64,000 nucleotides of DNA from Promethearchaeota archaeon (GCA_016840085.1 JAEOTA010000084.1:1-64000), one strand, 5' to 3'. Shown: positions 37,114 to 46,313, counted from the stretch's first letter. The notes: a model not told the origin generated them from the letters alone. A program made the numbers and translations.

Positions 37114-39303
37114 TTACCTATTTTTGAACTTAGAATATAACGCTTTATCTAATAACCGACCAATCATTTGGGCAATTTGACTTGCAATCTCATATCTTTC
37201 ACCATCTAAGAGCGTTCCTTTTTCTTCTAAGTTTTTAATTCTTTTAGCTAAAATTTTTTCACTAATTTCATCTATTATATTTTTAATTTTTACAAAATCA
37301 GGTAAATTGATATCTGGATTAAAAGTTTTGATCTTTTCAACCGCAAAATTAAAATATTGAGAAATCAAATCAAAAGGATCTCCCTTTAATTCACTATGGA
37401 GTTTAATATTTTCAGTAGCTGCTTTTGTATCTTTCTCTTGCCAGTATAATTGATTGGGATTGATACCTGGACTGTTAATCCTCATAAGTGAACTTGTAAT
37501 TCTACGTTCAATCCAATTTAAGGTGCTTAGTTGTTGTTCTTCACGAAACTTTTTGGCTTTCTTTTCTTTTTCTTTTTCCTTAGCTTCAATTATTTTTTCT
37601 ACTTCAATTTTACGTGATTCCTCAAAATTCTCAAGTCTCTGAATTATATCATATCCAATACAATAAGAAATAGGAGAGATCAAATCTGATTTAAGTTTCA
37701 AAGGTGCAATATCCTTATAAATAAGACTATTTTTATCTTTTAATTCTTGAATTCCATCTTTTAAAGAAATGTTCATTAAACGCCCTAAAATAAATCCATT
37801 AACTAGAAAGGGTTGATTACTTGCATTAAATATAATTATTAATTCTTCTTGTCTATTTAATATACGCTCAATTATTAATTCTTCTAATTTAATTTTCACC
37901 CATTCTTCTGAATCAGTCGTCTCAAATATTTTTTTCAATGCTAATAGAAATAATGATTTATCATTAGAAACTTTAAAATATGATTCAATTATTCTACTCA
38001 ATTGTCGTAATATCTTTGACATTATATAAAAAAAGATATCCTTAGTAATCTCGTTGATAATATCATCAAATTCTAGAAGAAATAAAATATGTGAATAATT
38101 CTTCAATTTTAATTCATATATAAAAACTCTATCAATAACAGACTTTTTTCTAACATCATTTAGAGATACAATGTCCCGTTTTTTTATGTTATATCTAATC
38201 ATATTTCGCTTTACTTGCTCCGTCAAATCTTCATCAATATTAAGCAAGTATAAAATATTATAAACACCATATTTATTTAACATATAAATAATATCATCAA
38301 AATTACTTTCATTTAAACATTCCAAAAAATAAATAAAATCATTTGGATGTTCTTTTAGTTTTTTAATTAATTCTATTTTTAAAAAATCAAGAATTTTCTT
38401 TTCAAATTCTTCATAATTAATTTTTTCTTTCAGGGCATCTTCTATCCTTTTAAATAATTTTTTTTTCAAATGATTCGCGACTATAAAGGCATTCAGCCCT
38501 GGAATAGAAATCGGAAATCGATTCAAATTAAAATCTAGAACCTTCTTTTTAATCATTCTTACAGGCATTGCCTCGACTTGTAACTCCTTATAAGATTTAA
38601 ATTCGAAATCTACGCGAATTTTCTTAATCAATTTGGCTAATGTAGCTAATTCTATAAATTTATCTTCTTTTTCTTCGAATTCTAATTTTTTTTCTAACTC
38701 TATCGAAACATCTTTAAGCGCTGAACTTTCTTCTAAAATTTCTTTTTTAATTTCATTTGTAAATCCAATTAAATCGCCTATTAAATCGTAGAAAAAAAAT
38801 GGAGGATAATTTAATATGATTTCCTGCAATTCTTGTTCAATTTGTACTTCTATGTCTTTAAGAAGTTGCTCTTTATGAGAGTTTTGACCCTCTCTCCGTC
38901 TTACTTCAATTAAAAAAGAAAGAAAATTAATTTCTAAGTCAATTATCTTATTAAGAAGGTTTATTTCTAAGGAGAATGAGTTTTTTAATAAATTGTTTAC
39001 TTCTTCCATGATTATATCCTTTTCTGTTAATTCCAATTTTTTTGTAAATTCAAAAGTAAATTTATCTCCTTCTATGATATCTTGAACTCTAATCCCTAAA
39101 CTATGATATATATGAATTGTTGCTGTTGCTATTAACAAATCCTTAAATGTCGTATCATGACGAATTAATTCAAAAATTTTTGTTTTGTCAGCGTCTCTTT
39201 TGAAATGAGATATTATTAAATCAACTGTTTGAAAAAATCTATAAGTACTTTCTACTGCTGTTGTCTTTCTTTTTATGCCACTTATCATAATTATTTCATC
39301 CAT
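37114..39303 (-). CDS. Large alpha-helical protein, unknown family
   Basis: 729 residues without membrane segments. Charged heptad-like stretches suggest coiled coils, notably residues ~565-600 (EEKEKKAKKFREEQQLST near there) and ~205-240. No enzymatic motif is visible. It overlaps the stop of the next large gene (39291-41588) by 13 bases on the same strand, indicating one operon and probably one complex. Neither protein is recognised; a cytoskeletal, membrane-remodelling or docking role would be guesswork. Confidence 0.7.
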   Translation of the reverse strand: MDEIIMISGIKRKTTAVESTYRFFQTVDLIISHFKRDADKTKIFELIRHDTTFKDLLIATATIHIYHSLGIRVQDIIEGDKFTFEFTKKLELTEKDIIMEEVNNLLKNSFSLEINLLNKIIDLEINFLSFLIEVRRREGQNSHKEQLLKDIEVQIEQELQEIILNYPPFFFYDLIGDLIGFTNEIKKEILEESSALKDVSIELEKKLEFEEKEDKFIELATLAKLIKKIRVDFEFKSYKELQVEAMPVRMIKKKVLDFNLNRFPISIPGLNAFIVANHLKKKLFKRIEDALKEKINYEEFEKKILDFLKIELIKKLKEHPNDFIYFLECLNESNFDDIIYMLNKYGVYNILYLLNIDEDLTEQVKRNMIRYNIKKRDIVSLNDVRKKSVIDRVFIYELKLKNYSHILFLLEFDDIINEITKDIFFYIMSKILRQLSRIIESYFKVSNDKSLFLLALKKIFETTDSEEWVKIKLEELIIERILNRQEELIIIFNASNQPFLVNGFILGRLMNISLKDGIQELKDKNSLIYKDIAPLKLKSDLISPISYCIGYDIIQRLENFEESRKIEVEKIIEAKEKEKEKKAKKFREEQQLSTLNWIERRITSSLMRINSPGINPNQLYWQEKDTKAATENIKLHSELKGDPFDLISQYFNFAVEKIKTFNPDINLPDFVKIKNIIDEISEKILAKRIKNLEEKGTLLDGERYEIASQIAQMIGRLLDKALYSKFKNR

Positions 39304-41588
39304 TCTCTATATACTTCTTTAAAATTATCAGATAATTCAAATTGCACATTATTATGCCAAAATTTGAAATTTACTACATGAAAAAGCTCTCCTTTAAATT
39401 GTTCCTTTTCTTCATTTGTTAAAATATGTTTTAAAATCAGAGTTAAAGGTCTTGGTACTAGTTTTGAAAAATATTTGAGATCCCTATTTTTAATATAATT
39501 ATAAAATGATTCCGTTTCGTTTAAGCCAAAATATTTTATAGGAATTAATTCCTCTTTTTGATCATTTATTAAACTTAATTCAAGTTTAATCTTGTTTTTC
39601 ACATATTTAGGAAATTCCAAATTAATATTAATACTGTATTCATAATGCTTATACAATTCAATTAATTCTCGTTTTTCTTCAGCATTTGGGATTTTTGCAA
39701 TATATCTGTCTAAAAAATCAAGAAAATTTTCAAGTTTTTGTTCTTTTAATTCTCGTTCTTCTAAATAGTTAATAAAATCATTATGTATCTCAACTAAAGA
39801 CCAATCTTTATTGTTCTCTAATTTGAAAAATTTTTTTGCATAGTCATTTATCCACTCTAGTACATAAGATTTCCATTCTAGATTAATACCTCCTATACGC
39901 TTTTCTAGAAAACGATGAAATTTATTCGCAAAACTAACTGGATCAGTTAATTCTTTTTCGGGTTCTTCTTTTATATATCGATTAATCGTAGAATGCCTTA
40001 GTATATAACTTAATAAGTAATTTAATTCACTTGAAAGTTTTTTAAACTTCTCTGTATGCATTTTTATTGAATTTGCATTTTTTTCCATTTGAATTTCAGC
40101 AAAAGATATTAAATCCTCTATTTTTAATCCAATTTGGTCAAAAAACGAATCAATATTATTATCAACTAATTTTTTAAACTTTTCTTTAAGTTGATCTTCA
40201 TTAAATTCAAGATCATTCAACAATATTGAATTAAATTCAATTTTATTAAGAATATATTCTTTAAATTTCTCTATAAATCTCAACCCTAGAATTTTTGCTG
40301 GTTTTTGCTCATTATTGAATTTATTATTAAGGTTTTCTATTAATCGAAAAGTTAAATATTTTAATCGACGCGTTGATAGATATCTAGGGAGTGATTTGCG
40401 TATTAAACCAAGACTATTTTTAATAATTTCTGAAAAATAATTAAAAACAGAACTTAATTCCATAACTCTCAAATTCTCTTTCTTTATTACTGACTCACTG
40501 ATGAAATTGTAAGCTATTTGACAAATGTTATTAAAATCCTCATTCTCTAGCTTTCCCTTATTGCTAATAAATTGAATATATTTTTCTAATATTTCAGAAA
40601 GATCACCAATCTCACCAGAAGCTAGAAAATTCCTAGAATATTCTAAAAATTTATTCAAAAAACGCTCTAATTTTAGCAATATCTTATATGTATTTTGAAT
40701 TAACCATTGCGATGTTTCGGGTTCTAAGACATCTTTAGTCTCATCCTTAATATGATTGATTAGAAAAAGTATAATTTTATCCTGAGATTCATCTAAAGTT
40801 CCAATATTTGCTAAATTAATAAGATTTGTTCCAAGATTTAATGTTTTATCAACGATAAAATTAGCACTTGGCTCGGATATTATATATTTAAGGTGCTGTA
40901 CTGCTTGCTTTCCTTCAAATAGAGTCTTCAATTTTTCAAATTTATGATTCGATAAATTAATCTCAATCGGCTGTTTATGCCATAGAATCTCTATATTGGA
41001 TTTAATTTTTCCATAGATAGTTAACATTTTCTCTTCCGTTGGGAGGGATTTGCTTATCCCAATTAATTTTTTATTCCATTTATCTTCAATTAAATCTCCA
41101 TAGAGTTTTTTACTAAACCGAGTGGCGAATTTATCATATAATTTTTGCTTCTCTTCAACCTTAAGTTCTGGTCGGTTGGTAAACTCCTCAACCTCATAAA
41201 AAAGTTTGCTTATATTATCAATAGATGTTCTGGATTTATGTATATCCAAATATCCTGTTTCTGGTTTTAAAGCAAGCAATAAACTTTCACAATCTTTAAA
41301 TATACCCGGAATCAAAATCATTGATTTTGGAAATATGTTAGTTCGAGCACTTTTCTCATCAATATTAAATAAATCAAATTCAATACTAAATACTTCTGAC
41401 CCCGTATAATCTCTTAAAACTGCGTTGTACATCATTAAAAATTTTATAACTTCCTGGGAGAGTTCATTAACTTTTTGCTTTGTTAATCTTCCAGCACCGA
41501 TTACATCTCCAGTAATGAAATTATTTGGGGATGAATATCCGAATATTATAGAAAATTGATAATTTATAGATTCTCGTGTGGTTATCAT
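39291..41588 (-). CDS. Large helical protein, first gene of a two-gene unknown operon
   Basis: 765 residues. The N-terminal ~130 residues look like a folded alpha/beta domain (NYQFSIIFGYSSPNNFITGD, then FSIEFDLFNI, then SMILIPGIFKDC), which could be longin- or Roadblock-like. The rest is a long helical array with short charged segments. No transmembrane helix. Its stop overlaps the start of the 729-residue gene. On the left border it diverges from a Roadblock gene (41886-42290), so a link to small-GTPase signalling is a hypothesis. Confidence 0.7.
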   Translation of the reverse strand: MITTRESINYQFSIIFGYSSPNNFITGDVIGAGRLTKQKVNELSQEVIKFLMMYNAVLRDYTGSEVFSIEFDLFNIDEKSARTNIFPKSMILIPGIFKDCESLLLALKPETGYLDIHKSRTSIDNISKLFYEVEEFTNRPELKVEEKQKLYDKFATRFSKKLYGDLIEDKWNKKLIGISKSLPTEEKMLTIYGKIKSNIEILWHKQPIEINLSNHKFEKLKTLFEGKQAVQHLKYIISEPSANFIVDKTLNLGTNLINLANIGTLDESQDKIILFLINHIKDETKDVLEPETSQWLIQNTYKILLKLERFLNKFLEYSRNFLASGEIGDLSEILEKYIQFISNKGKLENEDFNNICQIAYNFISESVIKKENLRVMELSSVFNYFSEIIKNSLGLIRKSLPRYLSTRRLKYLTFRLIENLNNKFNNEQKPAKILGLRFIEKFKEYILNKIEFNSILLNDLEFNEDQLKEKFKKLVDNNIDSFFDQIGLKIEDLISFAEIQMEKNANSIKMHTEKFKKLSSELNYLLSYILRHSTINRYIKEEPEKELTDPVSFANKFHRFLEKRIGGINLEWKSYVLEWINDYAKKFFKLENNKDWSLVEIHNDFINYLEERELKEQKLENFLDFLDRYIAKIPNAEEKRELIELYKHYEYSININLEFPKYVKNKIKLELSLINDQKEELIPIKYFGLNETESFYNYIKNRDLKYFSKLVPRPLTLILKHILTNEEKEQFKGELFHVVNFKFWHNNVQFELSDNFKEVYREWMK

Positions 41589-41885
41589 AATCTAATTCTA
41601 ATAATAAATCTTAGATATTTAAATAATATATATTACGTATTAATCTTACTTACGCAACCCTTAAATAAATTTAAGTAGTTGTTTAATTATTTTTAAGTTG
41701 ATATAATATTAAAATTTACTTTTAATCTGCTTGGATATATAATAAATAGATAATGTGATAGATAAAAAATCTGAAATTTTTCTTATTAAAAATAGAGTAT
41801 ATTAATAAAAATATAATAAGAAAAATAATTATTATAAATAATATAATATAAGTTTAAAATTTTAAAGCAGTATTGGTGTAGGCTT

Positions 41886-42290
41886 ATACAATTCGGGTCG
41901 GATTTAGGAATTAACCAAGAAGATATCGAAAAGATTAGCCCTCAAATCACATTTATAACATCAAATGCGGATATAGAGGCGATAGCTCTAGTTAGTTCCG
42001 AAGGTTATCAAATAGCATTCTCTGCATTACCCCAATATCATGTTGATGGTGATCAATTTTGCGGACTTGCTAGTGCTTTATTGATGACAGGAAGATCAAC
42101 TATTCAAACTCTATTCCAAGAAGATTTAAGTGAAGTGATTGTTCGAGCCGAAAATGGTTATATTGTCATTACAAATGCTGGTAGATTAGTTATTGTTTGT
42201 GCGGGGACAATTATTGATACATTAATGAAGACAGTAAAGGTAATGAGGATCGCCGCCAAGAACCTATACAAAATTTTTGAAGAACACTAA
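41886..42290 (+). CDS. Roadblock/LC7 protein with apparent ATA start
   Basis: The 134-codon frame encodes a Roadblock-type domain: NADIEAIALVSSEGYQIAFS, GLASALLMTGRSTIQTLFQE, VIVRAENGYIVITNAG and LVIVCAGTIIDTLMKTVKV. No ATG, GTG or TTG precedes this core in frame; the first in-frame ATG (42081) would lose almost half the domain. An ATA at 41886 follows GTGTA (41876-41880) with 5 bases between. An alternative would be a leaderless or otherwise unusual start. It diverges from the large unknown operon and lies 5' of the Trp leader region. Confidence 0.78.
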   Translation: MQFGSDLGINQEDIEKISPQITFITSNADIEAIALVSSEGYQIAFSALPQYHVDGDQFCGLASALLMTGRSTIQTLFQEDLSEVIVRAENGYIVITNAGRLVIVCAGTIIDTLMKTVKVMRIAAKNLYKIFEEH

Positions 42291-42407
42291 TTAATGTTAT
42301 TCTTTCACTATTTTTTAATAATCTCTAATTAATCTTTCGAGTTTAGATTTTTAGTACACTTTTGATCGAACTGGTTTTTCAGAAAATATTTCAAGACATT
42401 CAACAAG

Positions 42408-42415
42408 TTTTTAAA
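42408..42415 (+). promoter_or_regulatory. TATA-like element of the trp leader
   Basis: TTTTTAAA at 42408-42415 matches an archaeal TATA box. A start about 25 bases downstream (around 42440) would give a short 5' UTR of ~20 bases before the leader ORF. Assignment is from consensus only. Confidence 0.4.
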
Positions 42416-42454
42416 GGTTGATATATTGTAAAGTTTCATAATAATAAGTAAGAC

Positions 42455-42572
42455 TTTGGTTTATGATTATGGCAACTGTAATATATTTTACTTGGCAGTG
42501 GCCTTGGTGGCGGCAATAGCGCCATATGCATAGGATTAAACCAAACTAATATTCTCATTTTAATATTAAAAT
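42455..42572 (+). promoter_or_regulatory. Structured leader RNA with mutually exclusive helices (candidate attenuator)
   Basis: Visible complementarity: TTTGGTTTA (42455-42463) pairs perfectly with TAAACCAAA (42537-42545), 9 bp, sequestering the leader AUG; nested inside, TATGGC (42468-42473) pairs with GCCATA (42521-42526), 6 bp. Competing with the latter is a local hairpin TGGCG (42508-42512)/CGCCA (42520-42524) with the leader stop codon in its loop. Downstream lies a perfect 16-base palindrome, ATTTTAATATTAAAAT (42557-42572). No T-run follows the hairpins directly, so translation-level or antitermination control is as likely as intrinsic termination. Confidence 0.6.
42463..42519 (+). CDS. 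Trp-rich leader peptide upstream of trpB2
   Basis: An 18-codon ORF (MIMATVIYFTWQWPWWRQ, stop TAG 42517-42519), or 16 codons from the second ATG at 42469. Four of the six codons 42493-42510 are TGG (Trp), the rarest amino acid. The next gene, 128 bases downstream, is tryptophan synthase beta. This is the arrangement of bacterial trp leader peptides, where ribosome stalling at Trp codons controls downstream expression. No strong Shine-Dalgarno sequence is seen, only GGTTT just ahead. Function is inference; the reading frame and its codon content are seen. Confidence 0.72.
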   Translation: MIMATVIYFTWQWPWWRQ

Positions 42573-42647
42573 CTCCCTTAAATGCGCATTAATTTTATTG
42601 ATTTCCAATATTTTAATGAAACACTTTAAAAAAAATATGAACAGATT

Positions 42648-44063
42648 ATGGGAAATAAAATGGTAGATTATTTTAATGGAAGAGTTTTATTACAACCGAA
42701 TGAAATACCGAAAGAGTGGGTAAATATTTTACCAGATTTACCCTCTCCTATGACGCCCTTAATAAATCCAATGGATGGAAAACCAGCACCCCCAGAAATG
42801 GCGCTGGCAATATTTCCAAAAGAATGTGTAATGCAAGAAATATCTCAAGAACCAACAATTCCAATTCCAAAGGATTTGAGGGAAATTTTTGCTAGATCTT
42901 ATAGACCAAGTCCTCTTCATCGTGCTTTAGGATTAGAAAAATCGTTAGGAATAGAAGGTGATGATATAAAAATTTTTTATAAGAATGAATCATATTCCCC
43001 TACAGGTTCTCACAAACCAAACACAGCAATAACACAAGCATATTATGCGAAAAAAGAAGGGCTTGAAGAACTAGTAACAGAAACAGGAGCCGGACAATGG
43101 GGTTCTGGTTTATCTTATGGATGTAATTTATTTGGATTGAAATGTACTGTCTATATGGTAAGAATCAGTTTTATTCAAAAACCAGGTAGAAAGATTTTGA
43201 TGGAAGCTTACAATGCTAAAGTGCACGCAAGCCCTTCGAAGTTTACCGAATCAGGAAAAAAATTTCTTGAAAAAGATCCAGAGCATCCGGGTAGTTTAGG
43301 AATCGCTATATCTGAAGCATTAGAACATAGTCTAAAAAGTGAAAAAATAAAATATTCTCTTGGAAGTGTTGTAAACTTTGTACTCTTGCATCAGACTATT
43401 GTAGGTCAAGAAGCAAAATTACAATTAGCAAAAGTCGGTATAACTAAACCTGATATAATAATTGGATGTATGGGAGGTGGATCTAATTTTTCGGGGTTAA
43501 TGATCCCTTTTGTTAAAGACAAATTACATGGTAAACTTCCAGATCTTGAAATAATTGGTGTAGAACCACGAGCTTGTCCTAGCGTTTGTAAAGGACAATA
43601 TCGATGGGATTTTGGAGATACTTCTATGAAAGGTCCAATTGTAAAAATGTATACTTTAGGACACTCATTTATTCCGAGTCCAATTCATGCTGGAGGTTTG
43701 AGGTATCATGGAATGGCTCCAATAATTTCAATTCTTAATAATAACAATGTTATCTCTGCAACTATGCATCATCAAACAGAAGTTATAAAGTCAGGGCTTC
43801 TCTTTACTAAAGCTGAAGGAATCCTTCCTGCTCCTGAAACGGCTCATGCAATAAAAGAAACAGTTGATCAAGCATTAAAAGCTAAAGAAAACAATGAAAA
43901 GAAGGTCATCCTTTTTAATTTCAGCGGTCATGGATTTTTTGATTTACTAGCTTATAAACAATACATGTCTGGAGAATTGGAGGATTATGAATTATCTTCA
44001 GAAGAAATTCAAAAAGCTTTATCATCACGAGAAATGCCTAATATTGATGAATCTCAATTTTAA
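42648..44063 (+). CDS. trpB: Tryptophan synthase beta chain, TrpB2 type
   Basis: The PLP lysine lies in GSHKPNTA (residues ~121-128), preceded by FYKNESYSPTG; ETGAGQWGSGLSYG (~145-158) and the glycine-rich GCMGGGSNF phosphate loop (~275-283) are present. The 471-residue length and N-terminal extension are those of the TrpB2 subgroup, which can act without a classical TrpA partner. It makes Trp from indole (or O-phosphoserine in some members) and serine. No other trp genes are near, but a Trp-rich leader ORF lies upstream. A poly-T stretch (44070-44078) follows the stop. Confidence 0.95.
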   Translation: MGNKMVDYFNGRVLLQPNEIPKEWVNILPDLPSPMTPLINPMDGKPAPPEMALAIFPKECVMQEISQEPTIPIPKDLREIFARSYRPSPLHRALGLEKSLGIEGDDIKIFYKNESYSPTGSHKPNTAITQAYYAKKEGLEELVTETGAGQWGSGLSYGCNLFGLKCTVYMVRISFIQKPGRKILMEAYNAKVHASPSKFTESGKKFLEKDPEHPGSLGIAISEALEHSLKSEKIKYSLGSVVNFVLLHQTIVGQEAKLQLAKVGITKPDIIIGCMGGGSNFSGLMIPFVKDKLHGKLPDLEIIGVEPRACPSVCKGQYRWDFGDTSMKGPIVKMYTLGHSFIPSPIHAGGLRYHGMAPIISILNNNNVISATMHHQTEVIKSGLLFTKAEGILPAPETAHAIKETVDQALKAKENNEKKVILFNFSGHGFFDLLAYKQYMSGELEDYELSSEEIQKALSSREMPNIDESQF

Positions 44064-44069
44064 TCAATA

Positions 44070-44078
44070 TTTTTTTTT
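44070..44078 (+). terminator. Poly-T terminator after trpB2
   Basis: Nine consecutive T on the + strand, 7 bases after the trpB2 stop, match the U-rich terminators used by archaeal RNA polymerase. No hairpin is needed. Confidence 0.5.
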
Positions 44079-44145
44079 ATAGTTAAATAAAATCTTAAAA
44101 TAAAGGATTATTTTAAATATTAAAGCTTTGTGAGAATGGTAATAT

Positions 44146-45213
44146 TTGAACATAGTTTCACTCCTAATTTTTTGCATTATGTATTTTTATGGGATATTGC
44201 TCTTTTATATCACTTATTTAGCAAAAAAAAAAGGGGAAAAAGGAGCCTATATTAATAACTTATTTGTCACACTTGTATTTCTTATAGCACTTACGTTTTA
44301 TTTGTTTATTATTTACAATATTAATCCTTTGGGTCATGAGTTTGTAGCTTTTCCTTTTGATATTTTAATAATTTTTTTCATTTTTATATTCATTCCATTG
44401 TTTTTTCTATTGGTTTTTCGCGAAAAAATGAGAATTAAAGGAAGAAATTTAATAAACGGAAAAATAAAACTATATAAATCTGAATTACCACTAAAGTATG
44501 AAATTTATAGGAAACTAACACATTTAGTTGTTTTAAGTATAATTTTATTTTATTTCACCCTTGGGTTTTTAATTCAAGATTTTTTCGTCTATTTTTTGGA
44601 ACTTTTTCCACAATTTCAAACAAAAATGTTATATATTGGGGGAGATACTATGGTCTTTACTCAACATTTAGTTATTTTTTTAGTAGGAATCTCATTGATA
44701 GGGTTACTAACTGCAGATTTTATAAGAATTTTGATGCCTAAATATTATCCATTGAAGCCTATTAATCAATTATTACGTGAAAAAGAACTATATATGAGGT
44801 TAGGTCCTCAAATCTCTATGAGTATTAGCTGTTTTTCGACAATTATTCTTTTTGGTTATATCCAACCACTTGGACCCTTAATAATTTGTACATCAATGAC
44901 AATGGCAATTTTCGGAGATATAGCGTCCAATTTAATTGGAAAATATATTGGAAAAAAAAAAATTCGAAGTACAAATAAAACTTATGAAGGTTTATATGCG
45001 GGGATTATTACTGCTTTTATCTCTGGAATTATTATATTATTGCTGTTGAGGAATTTTTATGATAAAAATATCTTTTTTTTATTTCTGATTCCTACTATTG
45101 GTACTCTTATTATTGGTTTAATAGATTATTTGGATTTAGAAATTGATGATAATTTATCGTATAATTTCACTTTATCAACAATTTTTTTTTTCATTTCAAT
45201 TTTTCTGGTATAA
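44146..45213 (+). CDS. Polyprenol/dolichol kinase-like integral membrane protein
   Basis: 355 residues with about nine transmembrane helices. The RKLTHLVV motif (~124-131), FGDIASNLIGKYIGKKKI (~259-277) and KTYEGLYAG (~281-289) are the signatures of the dolichol kinase/phytol kinase/CTP-dependent SEC59-DGK1 family. The family phosphorylates membrane alcohols using CTP. Substrate is not deducible: dolichol, geranylgeraniol or another isoprenoid. Start is TTG. The PyrI gene follows 58 bases downstream on the same strand. Confidence 0.78.
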   Translation: MNIVSLLIFCIMYFYGILLFYITYLAKKKGEKGAYINNLFVTLVFLIALTFYLFIIYNINPLGHEFVAFPFDILIIFFIFIFIPLFFLLVFREKMRIKGRNLINGKIKLYKSELPLKYEIYRKLTHLVVLSIILFYFTLGFLIQDFFVYFLELFPQFQTKMLYIGGDTMVFTQHLVIFLVGISLIGLLTADFIRILMPKYYPLKPINQLLREKELYMRLGPQISMSISCFSTIILFGYIQPLGPLIICTSMTMAIFGDIASNLIGKYIGKKKIRSTNKTYEGLYAGIITAFISGIIILLLLRNFYDKNIFFLFLIPTIGTLIIGLIDYLDLEIDDNLSYNFTLSTIFFFISIFLV

Positions 45214-45271
45214 ATGAAATTGTGTTATTACAAACATTTCAAAAATTTTATCAATTAAGAGAATTTTATTT

Positions 45272-45784
45272 ATGAAAATGTTAGAAGAAAAATTAAAAAT
45301 AGACAAAATTTCGAAAGGGACCGTTATTGATCATATTGATGCCGGATATGCTTTAACGATCCTTAATCTTACAGGTCTCGATGAATCTAAGAACTTAATA
45401 ACTATAGGTGTTAATGTTTCCTCAAAAAAATTTCAAACTAAAGATATTATTAAAATTGAAAATGTTTTTCTAAACAAAACACAGATGCAACAAATTTCTA
45501 TATTATCACCTAATGCAACTATCTCATTAATTGAGAATTATAAAGTAATTGAAAAGAAAAAAGTGAAACTCCCTAAGATAATAAAAAAATTAATTCTATG
45601 TGTTAATCAAACTTGTATTTCAAATTCAGAAAAAGAACCAATATCAACTGAGTTCATGGTTCTTGAAGAAAAGCCGTTAAAGATTCAATGTATCTATTGT
45701 GAAAGAATCTATAAGTTAGAAGAAATTGTATTTACTTCTAAAGAAAAAAAAGAGAAAAAAGTAAAACAGACATTACACTTATAA
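45272..45784 (+). CDS. pyrI: Aspartate carbamoyltransferase regulatory chain
   Basis: The allosteric domain begins ISKGTVIDHIDAGYALTILN (about residues 11-31), and the zinc domain has LCVNQTCISNSE and IQCIYCERIYKLEE, giving the Cys-x4-Cys and Cys-x2-Cys ligands. PyrI binds CTP/ATP and adjusts PyrB activity. A pyrB gene is usually adjacent in archaea but is absent here, so the catalytic subunit must be elsewhere. The length of 170 is slightly longer because of a basic C-terminal tail. Confidence 0.92.
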   Translation: MKMLEEKLKIDKISKGTVIDHIDAGYALTILNLTGLDESKNLITIGVNVSSKKFQTKDIIKIENVFLNKTQMQQISILSPNATISLIENYKVIEKKKVKLPKIIKKLILCVNQTCISNSEKEPISTEFMVLEEKPLKIQCIYCERIYKLEEIVFTSKEKKEKKVKQTLHL

Positions 45785-45801
45785 TTTATAATTGAACAGT
45801 C

Positions 45802-46242
45802 CTAAATAAAGAGTTCAAGTATAGAAGAGAAACTAGGTAGAAATTTCAGCAGTGTATGAATAAAAACGCTTACTATCATAAATAAAAAGAAAAAAATACC
45901 AATTCCGGGTAAAAAAATATTTTTCCAGGCCCAATCTTCCTTATTATATTCAAATTTTAATATTAAGAAACTTACAATAAAGGGAAATAAAAACCACCAT
46001 ACTAGCATCCATGTAAATAAGAGCCACCCTATAAATCCGAATATAAATCTCCCTATAAAAGCACTTAACGCTCCAGTTATAGCACGTATCCAATATAATT
46101 TTGTTTCTTTCTCTAATCGAACATCTAATTCATTTGTAGTCTTTTTCTCTATTTTGATATCTTTTTTTTGAAATTCTTTCCTTCTCTCCTTTAATAACTT
46201 TTTTCTCCTTTTTTTAATATCTACCTTCTTATGCTTTCCCAT
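45802..46242 (-). CDS. Hypothetical membrane protein with basic N-terminus
   Basis: 146 residues: a strongly basic N-terminal segment (residues 1-40, mainly Lys/Arg/Glu), then hydrophobic helices at ~52-100 and ~113-140 (FIGRFIFGFIGWLLFTW in the middle). The charged start may bind RNA or membrane lipids. No family recognised. It runs convergent with pyrI and divergent from rqcH. Confidence 0.55.
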   Translation of the reverse strand: MGKHKKVDIKKRRKKLLKERRKEFQKKDIKIEKKTTNELDVRLEKETKLYWIRAITGALSAFIGRFIFGFIGWLLFTWMLVWWFLFPFIVSFLILKFEYNKEDWAWKNIFLPGIGIFFFLFMIVSVFIHTLLKFLPSFSSILELFI

Positions 46243-46313
46243 AATTATTAATATAAATATTATTTACTATAAAAATAATTATACATGTTAATATACTAAA
46301 AAATAGCTGAAGT

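Larger units (their letters stand above)
42291..42647 (+). other. Intergenic leader region of trpB2
   Basis: This 357-base gap between the Roadblock gene and trpB2 holds a promoter-like element, a short Trp-rich reading frame and conspicuous complementary segments, described separately. The GC-rich core (42493-42524) contrasts with the very AT-rich surroundings, which is typical of a structured RNA in such a genome. Confidence 0.7.

Noticed and set aside
37454-37642. Plus-strand ORF within the 729-residue gene
   Set aside because: It is antisense to a long coding region and lacks any protein-like features of its own.
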